From positions 1 through 64,000 of the forward strand of contig JAQVWF010000012.1 of assembly GCA_028698615.1 (NCBI GenBank): 64,000 bases of DNA, written 5' to 3'. Each line of letters opens with the position of its first letter. Positions within the stretch are counted from its first letter, which is position 1. Source of the stretch: Syntrophorhabdaceae bacterium (GTDB lineage Bacteria > Desulfobacterota > Syntrophorhabdia > Syntrophorhabdales > Syntrophorhabdaceae). Position numbers and translations under genes: made by a program. Of the stretch, positions 43,036 through 52,009 are shown in pieces. The notes beneath the pieces were generated by a model. The model did not search any database. It had not been told where the DNA came from and saw only the letters and a list, made by a program, of their open reading frames with translations.

Positions 43036-44643
43036 ATGCTAAGCTCATTTTTCTCAGGCATCAGCGGTCTGATGGCCAACAGCAATTCCATCAATGTTGT
43101 GGGCAACAACATCGCCAACGTCAATACCGTCGGGTTCAAAGGGAGCAGGGCGACCTTCGAGGATGTCCTGTATCAGTCGATCAACGGGACCTCCGGCTCG
43201 AGCCAGGTCGGCAGGGGCACGGCGCTGAGTTCCGTCGACACGTCCTTTGGCCAGGGCAGCTTTGAAAGCACCAGCGAGTCCACGGACCTTGCAATCGGAG
43301 GTAAAGGGTTCTTCATTGTCCGGTCTTCGGAAAGCCAGACCAACTACTACACGAGGGCGGGCCAGTTCCGTTTTGACGCTGACGGCTACATGACGAACCC
43401 CGCGGGTGATATCCTCCAGGGACGGCAGATAGACCGGACCACGAACGCCCCCTATGGCGTCGATACGGACATCATCATATCCCAGGCCCCCAGCGAACCA
43501 AGGGCCACCGAGTTCATAGGGATGAACGTGAACCTCCAGTCCGACGCGACTGTGGCGGGCAACCTGGGGACATTGAGCGGTGTGGCCAATGGGACCGTCA
43601 CCAGCGTGACTCTGAGCGAGGGCAGGTATCCGAGGACCGGTGCCTACACGATATCCTATGCAGACCCGGTTGCGCCTGCCACTCAGGGGACATTGACGAT
43701 ACAATGTGATCTTACGGATCCGACAGGTGCCGCGACGGGATCCACGGTCACATACACCGCTCTCGTTGATGCGGCAACGTCATACACCAATATCGGCGGT
43801 TCGGGACTTGACATTATCACTGACACCGCCCTTACCGACGGAGCGTCGAGGACGATCGCCTACACAGGATTCTCCACGGACTATGTGAGCGCAACAAAGA
43901 ACCCGACGACGACATCGAACTATTCATCGTCCGTCACGGCATACGACTCCCTTGGCCAGCCCCACGTGGTAACGGTCTATTTTCGCAAGGCCTACGAGAC
44001 GACCTCTCCACAGACCAGCGTCTGGGAGTGGATGGCCCACCTTGACGCGGCTGATTCCGCGACCGGTGCCAATGACCTTGCCGGCTGGGGTACCCTCACA
44101 TTCAACAACAACGGTGCGTTGACAACCGGCGGCGACGCGACAACCGTCAGCTTCGATTTCTCCCAGGGTGCCAACCCGGCCCAGGCGATCGATCTTGTTT
44201 TCGGTTCGGGCTCCGGCGGCGGTACAACGACCCAGTACCCCATCGCCTCGACTACGAACTTTCAGACCCAGGACGGCTATCCCCCCGGCGTCCTCCAGAA
44301 CGTGACGGTCAGTGCCGAAGGTGTCATCTCCGGCCACTACTCCAACGGCCAGATCCTGAACCTCTACCAGATCACCCTGGCAAATTTCAACAATCCCAAC
44401 GGGTTGACAAAGGAAGGCAGCAACCTCTATTCAGAGACCATCGACTCCGGCGTTGCCTACACCAATGCTCCCGGCGAAGGCGGCCTCGGCAAGATCAGCG
44501 CCAACTCCCTCGAGCAGTCCAACGTGGACCTCGCTACGGAGTTTGTAAAAATGATCATCGCACAGAGAGGCTACCAGGCAAATTCCCGCGTTATCACCAC
44601 CACCGACGAGGTTCTGCAGGAGCTTATGAATATCAAACGATAA
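43036..44643 (+). CDS. flgE: Flagellar hook protein FlgE
   Basis: This 535-residue hook subunit has the typical start LSSFFSGISGLMANSNSINV with GNNIANVNTVGFKGSRATFE, a large variable middle part of Thr/Gly-rich beta sequence, and the conserved end SNVDLATEFVKMIIAQRGYQ. The ATG at 43036 follows AGGAGG by nine bases; the frame is open upstream only through the end of flgD. The middle domain is longer than in enteric FlgE. Confidence 0.95.
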   Translation: MLSSFFSGISGLMANSNSINVVGNNIANVNTVGFKGSRATFEDVLYQSINGTSGSSQVGRGTALSSVDTSFGQGSFESTSESTDLAIGGKGFFIVRSSESQTNYYTRAGQFRFDADGYMTNPAGDILQGRQIDRTTNAPYGVDTDIIISQAPSEPRATEFIGMNVNLQSDATVAGNLGTLSGVANGTVTSVTLSEGRYPRTGAYTISYADPVAPATQGTLTIQCDLTDPTGAATGSTVTYTALVDAATSYTNIGGSGLDIITDTALTDGASRTIAYTGFSTDYVSATKNPTTTSNYSSSVTAYDSLGQPHVVTVYFRKAYETTSPQTSVWEWMAHLDAADSATGANDLAGWGTLTFNNNGALTTGGDATTVSFDFSQGANPAQAIDLVFGSGSGGGTTTQYPIASTTNFQTQDGYPPGVLQNVTVSAEGVISGHYSNGQILNLYQITLANFNNPNGLTKEGSNLYSETIDSGVAYTNAPGEGGLGKISANSLEQSNVDLATEFVKMIIAQRGYQANSRVITTTDEVLQELMNIKR

Positions 44644-44674
44644 AGAAGTCTCAGGTTTCAAATTTCAAGTAAGG

Positions 44675-44702
44675 GACAGGGGTCGGAAAACCGACCCCTG
44701 TC
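44675..44702. terminator. Perfect hairpin after flgE
   Basis: Twelve-base arms (GACAGGGGTCGG and CCGACCCCTGTC) close a four-A loop, 31 bases after the flgE stop. There is no T run on either side, so it may be a processing or weak termination site rather than a classical terminator. Confidence 0.5.
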
Positions 44703-44846
44703 TTCCTGCCACGAAGCACCGGACACCCGTTCTTTTCGTTTTTCCTGAAAGCTGAAACCGCCTCTCTGTCAATTCCCTGACGCGATGTGGCCCGCGGCAG
44801 CTGGCTGAATCATTATTTTCCCTGTAATGTCAAGCCGTTTTCTTGT

Positions 44847-44862
44847 TGGCACACTTATTGCT
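44847..44862 (+). promoter_or_regulatory. Sigma54 promoter of fliL-fliA block
   Basis: TGGCACACTTATTGCT matches the -24/-12 consensus (GG 44848-44849, GC 44860-44861, ten bases between). Transcription would start near 44873, with AAGGAGA then placed correctly before fliL. The flank TTTTCCCTGTAATG at 44816-44829 resembles TTTCCCTGGTAATG upstream of fliK. Confidence 0.75.
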
Positions 44863-44888
44863 TCTTCGTTTCTCCAAGGAGAATCCTG

Positions 44889-45422
44889 ATGGCCGAAGAG
44901 AGACAAGAAAAAACAGATGCTGCGGAAATGGGGCAAATGGAGGAGCAGGAGAAGCCTGTCAGGAAAAAGGGCAAGTTCAAGCTTATCCTCCTCGTTGTCT
45001 TCGTTCTCATCATTGCCGGCGGTGCCGGCGGTTACTTCATGTTCGGCAAGAAGATAGCGGCCAAATATCTCGGCAAAGAGCCTGCGGCGGCCAAAGAGAC
45101 GGCGGCGAAAAAGGAGGCTGTGGGGCCTATCCTTCAACTGGAGCCTTTCGTCTTCAACCTGACGGGCAGCCAGGCTAAGTACGCAAAGGTGTCCCTGGGG
45201 CTTGAGGTCAAGGACGTCAAGGCCATGGAGGAGACAAAGAAGATAATACCCGTTATCCGTGACAGGATACTCTTCATATTCGGCGCGAAGGCGGCCGAGG
45301 TGCTCATGGATGTCAACCAGCGGGAGACAATCAAGAAAGAGGTCCATGACAGCCTGAAGGCTATTTTCAGGAGCGATGGGGAACTGAAGGCCGTGTATAT
45401 CACGGACATTATAATCCAGTGA
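44889..45422 (+). CDS. fliL: Flagellar basal-body associated protein FliL
   Basis: This 177-residue inner-membrane protein has a Glu/Lys-rich cytoplasmic start, one membrane helix (about 28-50), a Lys/Ala linker and a periplasmic domain (EPFVFNLTGSQAKYAKVSLG; the end TDIIIQ is typical). FliL surrounds the stator near the motor. The ATG at 44889 follows AAGGAGA and the sigma54 promoter. Confidence 0.93.
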   Translation: MAEERQEKTDAAEMGQMEEQEKPVRKKGKFKLILLVVFVLIIAGGAGGYFMFGKKIAAKYLGKEPAAAKETAAKKEAVGPILQLEPFVFNLTGSQAKYAKVSLGLEVKDVKAMEETKKIIPVIRDRILFIFGAKAAEVLMDVNQRETIKKEVHDSLKAIFRSDGELKAVYITDIIIQ

Positions 45423-45429
45423 GGTATTG

Positions 45430-46422
45430 ATGGACCAGGTTCTTTCACAGGCTGAGATCGATGCTCTGCTCGGGGGCATATCGGAAGGCGAGATCCTGAC
45501 GGAGAGCGCTCCCCCCGAGGAACCAATACAACAGGCAGCCGAAGAGAAGGCAGTGGCCGATTTCGATTTTGTCCGTTTCACGAAGGGCAAGAAGGAAAGG
45601 CTGCCGGCACTGGAGTTCATATACGACAGGTTCTCCAAATCCTTCCGGTCGGCCCTCTCCCTTTTCATGGAGCGTGAGATCGAAGTGGGTCCCGCGCCGG
45701 CTCAGTACGTGGAATACAGCGAATTCATAAAGACACTTCCCCTGCCCACGAACATGAACATTGTCGTGACAGAGAATCTCAACGGCTTTTTCATTGTGAT
45801 CTTCGATGCCAAGCTTATCTTTTCTGTTCTGGAGACCGTCTTCGGAAGCGCCTCGATATCCCACGCCAGGATCGAAGGCAGGGAGTTCACGAAGATCGAG
45901 TTCAGCGTCATCAAGAAACTCATCGACCTCGTTTCCGTGGAAATGGAAAAGGCCTGGGAGCCCGTGTACGAGATACACTGCAAATATTCCCGTTCCGAGA
46001 TAAACCCCAACTACATCACCATGGTCGCGCGCGAGGAGATCGTCAACCTCAACGAGTTTTCCATAGAGATCGGGGACATCACGAGCTGGATGAAGATCTG
46101 CATGCCCTACGGCGTTCTTGAGAGCATAAAGGGCTATCTCATTTCCACTCCGTCCCGCGAGGACATGGAAATGCGCGAAAAGTGGCTGACAAAGATGCGG
46201 GAGCGCATCATGGACGTGCCCGTCCAGGTGTGCGCCATCCTGGGGAGAAAGAAGATGTCCCTCCACGAATTCGCGTCGCTGGGCGCCGGGAATGTGGTGA
46301 TGGTCGACCGGTATGTTAATGATGCCGTCGATATGGAGATCCACAAGAAGACGAAGTTTCGCGGAAAGATGGGCGTTTTCAAAGGCAGTAAAGCGGTCAG
46401 GATAGATGACATCATCCAGTAG
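45430..46422 (+). CDS. fliM: Flagellar motor switch protein FliM
   Basis: This 330-residue protein opens with the CheY-P-binding motif VLSQAEIDALLGG, followed by an acidic linker, a middle CheC-like domain and a C-terminal SpoA domain. It receives the chemotaxis signal and changes rotor direction. The ATG at 45430 follows GAGG; a TTG codon just before it was not used. Confidence 0.96.
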   Translation: MDQVLSQAEIDALLGGISEGEILTESAPPEEPIQQAAEEKAVADFDFVRFTKGKKERLPALEFIYDRFSKSFRSALSLFMEREIEVGPAPAQYVEYSEFIKTLPLPTNMNIVVTENLNGFFIVIFDAKLIFSVLETVFGSASISHARIEGREFTKIEFSVIKKLIDLVSVEMEKAWEPVYEIHCKYSRSEINPNYITMVAREEIVNLNEFSIEIGDITSWMKICMPYGVLESIKGYLISTPSREDMEMREKWLTKMRERIMDVPVQVCAILGRKKMSLHEFASLGAGNVVMVDRYVNDAVDMEIHKKTKFRGKMGVFKGSKAVRIDDIIQ

Positions 46423-46488
46423 AAGCGGCAAAAGAGGCTGTGAGACGGTCCATTCCCCGGACGGGGGTTTCAGGGCCATGGAGGAATA

Positions 46489-46809
46489 ATGGAAGAGCTT
46501 TTGAATGAATCACCCGCCGCCGTTGCGAACGGCGGCCCAAAGAAATTCGAGATGAACATCGATAGCCTTCTCGACATCTCCGTGGAGATCTCCGTCGAGA
46601 TAGGCCGGACGAAACTTACCATAGGCGAACTTCTGGCCCTTTCCAAGGGTTCCATCATTGAGCTGAACAGGATAGCCGGAGAGTCCGTCGATATCTACGT
46701 CAACGACAAGCTTCTGGGCAAGGGCGAGATAGTTCTCGTCAACGAGCGGCTCGGAGTGAGGATCATGGAGATCCTTACCCCCAAGGAACGCGTCCAGGAG
46801 CTTGGTTGA
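46489..46809 (+). CDS. fliN: Flagellar motor switch protein FliN
   Basis: This 106-residue protein is a SpoA domain with IDSLLDISVEISVEIGRTKL and GSIIELNRIAGESVDIYVND, the hallmarks of FliN, and forms the lower part of the C-ring. It is shorter at the start than many relatives. GGAGG lies before the ATG. A hairpin (CCCCGGACGGGG) lies in the 66-base gap after fliM. Confidence 0.95.
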   Translation: MEELLNESPAAVANGGPKKFEMNIDSLLDISVEISVEIGRTKLTIGELLALSKGSIIELNRIAGESVDIYVNDKLLGKGEIVLVNERLGVRIMEILTPKERVQELG

Positions 46810-47087
46810 TGGATACGTACCTCGGCATGATCAAGGTCATCTTCATCATGGCGGGGATGATCGCCGGCATCTACCTGCTCTCCCGGTACGCCGGCAAACT
46901 GAACCTCAGGTTCAGGCCGAAGGATGCCGCAAATTACGGCCTCAAGAAAGTCGACACCATTTACCTCGCGCCCAGGAAATTCATATCCGTGGTCGAGGTC
47001 AGGGACCATGTCCTCGTGATCGGAGCAGGGGACAAGGAGATAACTCTTCTCGCGAAGTGGCACAAGCAGCAAGGGGAGAGTTCATGA
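46809..47087 (+). CDS. fliO: Flagellar export protein FliO
   Basis: This 92-residue protein has one N-terminal membrane helix (about 6-24) and a small cytoplasmic domain ending in the typical ITLLAKWHKQQGE. FliO helps assemble the FliP pore. The ATG shares a base with the fliN stop (TGATG). Family similarity is low, so position matters for the name. Confidence 0.85.
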   Translation: MDTYLGMIKVIFIMAGMIAGIYLLSRYAGKLNLRFRPKDAANYGLKKVDTIYLAPRKFISVVEVRDHVLVIGAGDKEITLLAKWHKQQGESS

Positions 47088-47830
47088 AATACCTCGTGGT
47101 GATATGCATCGTCCTCTCCCTCGTCGCATTGCCCGCCGTTGTTTCGGCAAAGGCGGACAAGGCCGCGTCGGTGAACATGCTCAATTCCCTCGTCGGAGCC
47201 GACGGCGGACGGAATCTCATCAACATCGTCATAGTGCTGACGGTACTTGCCTTCGCCCCGGCTATTCTTCTTCTCATGAGTTCCTTTACCCGCATCGTCA
47301 TCGTCCTGTCTTTCCTGCGGCAGGCAATGGGCATACAGCAGCTTCCGCCAAACCAGGTGGTGGTCGGTCTTTCCCTCTTCCTCACCCTTTTCGTCATGGC
47401 CCCGACATACGACAGGGTCAACGAAGCGGCGCTCAAGCCCTATCTTGCCAACAAGATCGGTTTCGAGGAGTTTATGGACAAATCCACCAGGGAATTGGGC
47501 ACCTTCATGCTCAAATACACGAAGGAGAAGGATCTGGCCCTCTTCATGAACATCGCCAAGCTCAAGAGACCGGAAGGGCCGAAGGACCTGCCGCTGCGGG
47601 TCATCGTTCCCGCCTTTGCCATAAGCGAGCTCAAGAGGGCATTCCAGATCGGGTTTCTCCTCTACATACCCTTTTTGATGATAGACATGGTCGTCGCGAG
47701 CGTCCTTCTATCGGCAGGCATGATGATGCTTCCTCCCATCTTCATATCCCTGCCTTTCAAAGTTATGCTCTTTGTTCTTGTGGATGGGTGGAACCTCCTC
47801 GTGGGGTCGATCATCAAAGGTTTTCAATAG
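47084..47830 (+). CDS. fliP: Flagellar export gate protein FliP
   Basis: This 248-residue protein has a cleavable signal sequence (end AVVSA) and four membrane helices; LLMSSFTRIVIVLSFLRQAM and PPNQVVVGLSLFLTLFVM are family signatures. FliP with FliQ and FliR makes the export channel. The ATG at 47084 overlaps the end of fliO by four bases and follows AAGGGGAGAG. Confidence 0.96.
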   Translation: MKYLVVICIVLSLVALPAVVSAKADKAASVNMLNSLVGADGGRNLINIVIVLTVLAFAPAILLLMSSFTRIVIVLSFLRQAMGIQQLPPNQVVVGLSLFLTLFVMAPTYDRVNEAALKPYLANKIGFEEFMDKSTRELGTFMLKYTKEKDLALFMNIAKLKRPEGPKDLPLRVIVPAFAISELKRAFQIGFLLYIPFLMIDMVVASVLLSAGMMMLPPIFISLPFKVMLFVLVDGWNLLVGSIIKGFQ

Positions 47831-47839
47831 GAGACTTCA

Positions 47840-48109
47840 ATGAGCCAGGACCTTGTTATTCAGATATTCAGAGACTTCCTTAAATCGACGCTCATCCTCA
47901 TGGCGCCCCTTCTCGTGGCCTCCATATCGGTGGGTCTCATCATCAGCATATTTCAGGCGGCCACGCAGATCCATGAGATGACGCTCGTCTTCGTACCGAA
48001 GATCCTTGTCATATCCGTCTGCCTGATCGTTCTTTTCCCCTGGATGATGAATTTCGCCATCTCCTTTACGGTGAATCTCATCAGCAACATACCGCTATAC
48101 GTGAGATAG
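47840..48109 (+). CDS. fliQ: Flagellar export gate protein FliQ
   Basis: This 89-residue protein has two membrane helices (about 17-40 and 53-76) and the motif ISIFQAATQIHEMTLVFVPK. The gene ends directly before the fliR start. Confidence 0.96.
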   Translation: MSQDLVIQIFRDFLKSTLILMAPLLVASISVGLIISIFQAATQIHEMTLVFVPKILVISVCLIVLFPWMMNFAISFTVNLISNIPLYVR

Positions 48110-48883
48110 ATGACGGACATAGCCATCACATTCGAGATCCAGAGATTTCTCCTCGTCTTTTTCCGGGTAGCGGCGGTGCTTTTCATGATACCCCTTTTCA
48201 CCTCGCGATCAGTATCCGCCATGTTCAAGGGCGGTCTTTCCCTTATGATCGCCTACCTTCTCTACGATATCGTCAGGACGAATGTCGTTGTGCACCAGGA
48301 CTCTTTCATGCTCTTCATCATGTGCGCAAAGGAGGTGTTCGTCGGGGCGACCATCGGCTTCATCGTTCGCCTCGTCTTTGTTTCGGCCAGCATGTCCGGT
48401 GAGATCATATCCCTGCAGGCCGGTCTCGGGTTTGCTCGTTTCATGGACCCCTATTCCCAGCAGCAGGTGTCCATCCTGGAACAGATCAAGAACCTCATCG
48501 CCCTCCTGATATTCTTCGTCATCGACGCGCACCACATGGTCATCAAGGGGATAGCCTACAGTCTTCGGGAACTGCCCATCGGCGCCGTGACCCTTCACTC
48601 TTCCCTCGCGGGCTTTCTTGTCAGCGCAACGGGCAGCATCTTCGGGGCGGCCTTCAGGATAGGGGCCCCGATAATCGTGACGCTCTTTCTCGTGGAACTG
48701 GCCTTTGGAATGCTCTCGCGGATGATACCCCAGGCAAATGTCTTCGTTGACGCCATACCCGTGAAGATACTCATAACGGTCTTGATGCTGGGCATGTCGC
48801 TGGGCTATATCGTGCCGAATATTAGCGGCCTCTTCCGGGGGCTTGAAACAGATTTTATCCGGGTTATCCGGATGATGGGATAG
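48110..48883 (+). CDS. fliR: Flagellar export gate protein FliR
   Basis: This 257-residue inner-membrane protein has several helices and the family motif AKEVFVGATIGFIVRLVF followed by GLGFARFMDPYS. It completes the FliPQR pore. It starts at the base following the fliQ stop, so translation is coupled. Confidence 0.95.
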   Translation: MTDIAITFEIQRFLLVFFRVAAVLFMIPLFTSRSVSAMFKGGLSLMIAYLLYDIVRTNVVVHQDSFMLFIMCAKEVFVGATIGFIVRLVFVSASMSGEIISLQAGLGFARFMDPYSQQQVSILEQIKNLIALLIFFVIDAHHMVIKGIAYSLRELPIGAVTLHSSLAGFLVSATGSIFGAAFRIGAPIIVTLFLVELAFGMLSRMIPQANVFVDAIPVKILITVLMLGMSLGYIVPNISGLFRGLETDFIRVIRMMG

Positions 48884-48886
48884 GAC

Positions 48887-49951
48887 ATGTCGGATAGTTT
48901 TCAGGAGAAGACCGAACAGCCAACCGAAAAACGGTTGGAGGATGCACGGAAGAAGGGGAAGGTGGCGATCTCCCGCGAGGTTAACACCTCCATTATCATC
49001 CTCTTTTCAACCATCTTCCTCTATTTCATGGTGTCCAAGGGCTTCCAGGAGATGTTCAAGGTGTATGCCAATTTTGCCAGGAACGCCAACATGGAGGTGG
49101 GACCCGGCAACATGTACGACATCTTTTCCTTCGCCCTCGTCCGGTGGTGGTATATCGTGGTGCCCGTGTTCGCCATCGTTACCGTTCTCGGGCTTGCCGG
49201 CAGCATCATGCAGTCGGGGTTCATGTGGAGTTTTGAGGCCCTCAGCCCCGACATGGGCAAGATGAACCCGGCCAAGGGAATAAAGAACCTTGTCTCCAAG
49301 AAATCCTTTGTGGAGCTCCTGAAATCGATCATCAAGATCATCCTTCTCATCTATGTGGCACGCAGTCTCATCGTAAGTCAGATGCCCGTCATCTTCGGTC
49401 TCACCGGCCAGGATCCGGGCACGATCGTCAGTTTTCTGGGACAGGCATCATTCAGCCTGACCCTCAAGATCGGGATCATCTTCCTTTTTCTGGCGGCCCT
49501 CGATTTCGCCTATCAGAAGTGGGACTTCAAGAAATCCATGATGATGACGATGCAGGAGGTCAAGGAGGAGCACAAGGAACGCGAGGGCAACCCGCTTGTC
49601 AAGGGGAGGATCCGCAACCTTCAGCGCGAGATGGCCCGCCGCAGGATGATGGACGATGTGAAGACGGCCGATGTGATCGTGACGAACCCGACGCACTTCG
49701 CCGTGGCCCTGAAATACAGGGCGCATGAAATGCCCGCGCCGAAGGTCGTTGCCAGGGGAGCAGGGTTTGTGGCCCTGAGGATAAAGGAGGTGGCGGCCCA
49801 GCACCGGGTGCCTCTCGTCGAGAACAAACCGCTGGCGCAGGGTCTCTATCACGCGGTGAACGTGGGCGATTACATACCCGAGAAGTTCTATCTCATCGTG
49901 GCCGAGCTCCTGGCGGGCATCTTCAAAAGGAAAGGGAGGGGGTCACTGTAA
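48887..49951 (+). CDS. flhB: Flagellar export gate switch protein FlhB
   Basis: This 354-residue protein has four membrane helices in the first 210 residues and a cytoplasmic domain with the self-cleavage motif NPTH (TNPTHFAVALKYR). The start EKTEQPTEKRLEDARKKGKV is typical. FlhB switches export from hook to filament substrates together with FliK. Confidence 0.97.
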   Translation: MSDSFQEKTEQPTEKRLEDARKKGKVAISREVNTSIIILFSTIFLYFMVSKGFQEMFKVYANFARNANMEVGPGNMYDIFSFALVRWWYIVVPVFAIVTVLGLAGSIMQSGFMWSFEALSPDMGKMNPAKGIKNLVSKKSFVELLKSIIKIILLIYVARSLIVSQMPVIFGLTGQDPGTIVSFLGQASFSLTLKIGIIFLFLAALDFAYQKWDFKKSMMMTMQEVKEEHKEREGNPLVKGRIRNLQREMARRRMMDDVKTADVIVTNPTHFAVALKYRAHEMPAPKVVARGAGFVALRIKEVAAQHRVPLVENKPLAQGLYHAVNVGDYIPEKFYLIVAELLAGIFKRKGRGSL

Positions 49952-52009
49952 ATGGGTGCGATGGGTGCCAGCCTGAAAAGCAAAAGCGACATGCTCATTG
50001 CCGTGAGTGTCGTTTTCGTCATCATGATAATGATCGTTCCTCTCAACAGTTTCTTCATTGATATCTTCCTGTCGATGAGCATATCCATCTCGCTGGTCAT
50101 TCTTTTCATTGCCATGTACATCAAGAGACCCCTTGATTTCTCAGTCTTCCCGTCGATACTTCTCATCGTGACGCTATTCCGTCTCTCTCTGAACATTGCC
50201 TCGACGCGGCTCATCCTCGTTCACGGCGACGAGGGCGCACAGGCGGCAGGCAAGATCATCAAGGGTTTCGGCAGCTTCATCGTCGGCGGCAACTATGTCG
50301 TCGGAGCCGTCGTCTTCCTCATCCTCATGATCATCAACTTTGTGGTTATCACGAAGGGCGCGGGAAGGGTTGCCGAGGTGGCCGCCCGTTTCACCCTTGA
50401 CGCCATGCCGGGAAAGCAGATGAGCATCGACGCCGATCTGAACGCCGGCCTCATCGACGATACGGCGGCCCGCAAGCGCAGGGAACGGGTGGAGATGGAG
50501 GCCGACTTCTACGGCGCCATGGATGGTTCAAGCAAGTTCGTCCGCGGCGACGCCATTGCCGGGATCATCATCATCTTCGTCAATATCATAGGCGGCCTGG
50601 TCATCGGCGTCGTGCAGAAGGGGATGAGCATCAACGACGCTCTCTCCGTTTACACGCTCCTGACAATAGGCGAAGGGCTTGTCGCCCAGATACCGGCACT
50701 CCTCACATCCACGGCGGCAGGCATCATCGTCACACGGGCGGCGAGCGAATCCAACCTGGGAAGCGACGTCGTCTCCCAGCTTTCCACCCAGCCCAGGGCC
50801 CTTATGCTCGCCTCCTTCGTAATCCTCTCCATCGGCATGGTCCCGGGCATCCCGCTGGTGCCCTTTCTCATACTCTCGTCCATTACCTACGGCGTCAGCC
50901 ACGTCATGAAAAAGGCGCCCGAGGAGGAACTGCCCGCTGTCCCCGAGGCTTCCACGGAATCGAGGGAGAGGGCGGAGACCATCCAGCCTCTCGAGATACT
51001 GGAAGTGGAGATCGGCTATGGCCTCATTCCCATCGTCGACGCCGAGCAGAACGGCGAGCTTCTCGACAAGATACGGGCCATCCGCAAACAGATAGCCGTG
51101 GAGCTTGGCATCGTCGTCCCGCCGATGAAACTGAGGGACAACCTGCAGCTCGGCGCGTCAGAATACGTGGTATTGCTCAAGGGAATAGAGATGGGTCGGG
51201 GGAGCCTCATTTCGGGTAATCTGCTTGCCATGGGACCGGAGGGAAAGGAAAGACCGGCCGACGGCATCCCCACAAAGGAGCCGGTCTTCAATCTTGATGC
51301 CTACTGGATAGCCGAGAAGGACCGCGACACCTACATATCGGAAGGGTTTACCGTCGTCGATCATCCGACGGTCATCGCGACGCATCTCACGGAACTTGTA
51401 AGGAACAATGCCCATGAGCTCCTGACGAGGCAGGAGACCCAGAAGCTCATCGATAACGTTGCCCCGACGCACCAGAAGGTGATCGAGGAGATCTCGCAGA
51501 ACCAGGTGAACGTGGGTGTTGTCCAGAAGGTCCTCCAGAACCTGCTTCGCGAGCAGGTGTCCATTCGCGACCTCATAACCATTCTCGAGGCGATAGCGGA
51601 TGCGTCGTCATCAACGAAAGACCCCGATATCATCACCGAATATGTTCGTCAGAAAATGGCGCGAAGCATCCTCAAACCGTACCTGGTGGATGGCATCCTC
51701 AATATCCACATCCTCGAGAAGACCCTTGAGGAGCGGCTTCTGGGCAGCGTCCAGCCGACGGACCAGGGCTCGGTTCTCGCTCTTGACCTGGGTTTCAGCC
51801 AGAAGCTGATAGAGAAGATCGGAAATGAGGCCAAAAAGGCGATGCTCCAGAATTATCAGCCCGTTCTTCTTGTTCACCCGATCCTGCGGGGACGGCTCAG
51901 GAGGTTCCTTGACAGGTACATCCAGGGTATAACAGTCATTTCCCATAACGAAATACCGCCTCAGATAAGGATCCAATCAGTGGGGGTCATAAGAATAAAT
52001 GAAGGTTAA
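49952..52009 (+). CDS. flhA: Flagellar export gate protein FlhA
   Basis: This 685-residue protein has about eight membrane helices in the N-terminal 320 residues, with the conserved loop RVAEVAARFTLDAMPGKQMS and IDADLNAGLIDD, and a large cytoplasmic domain that forms a nonameric ring for docking chaperone-substrate pairs. The start touches the flhB stop; the end overlaps flhF by 11 bases. Confidence 0.97.
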   Translation: MGAMGASLKSKSDMLIAVSVVFVIMIMIVPLNSFFIDIFLSMSISISLVILFIAMYIKRPLDFSVFPSILLIVTLFRLSLNIASTRLILVHGDEGAQAAGKIIKGFGSFIVGGNYVVGAVVFLILMIINFVVITKGAGRVAEVAARFTLDAMPGKQMSIDADLNAGLIDDTAARKRRERVEMEADFYGAMDGSSKFVRGDAIAGIIIIFVNIIGGLVIGVVQKGMSINDALSVYTLLTIGEGLVAQIPALLTSTAAGIIVTRAASESNLGSDVVSQLSTQPRALMLASFVILSIGMVPGIPLVPFLILSSITYGVSHVMKKAPEEELPAVPEASTESRERAETIQPLEILEVEIGYGLIPIVDAEQNGELLDKIRAIRKQIAVELGIVVPPMKLRDNLQLGASEYVVLLKGIEMGRGSLISGNLLAMGPEGKERPADGIPTKEPVFNLDAYWIAEKDRDTYISEGFTVVDHPTVIATHLTELVRNNAHELLTRQETQKLIDNVAPTHQKVIEEISQNQVNVGVVQKVLQNLLREQVSIRDLITILEAIADASSSTKDPDIITEYVRQKMARSILKPYLVDGILNIHILEKTLEERLLGSVQPTDQGSVLALDLGFSQKLIEKIGNEAKKAMLQNYQPVLLVHPILRGRLRRFLDRYIQGITVISHNEIPPQIRIQSVGVIRINEG

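Noticed and set aside
46453-46470. CCCCGGACGGGG hairpin between fliM and fliN
   Set aside because: Short, with no T run and within an operon that continues; noted only with fliN.
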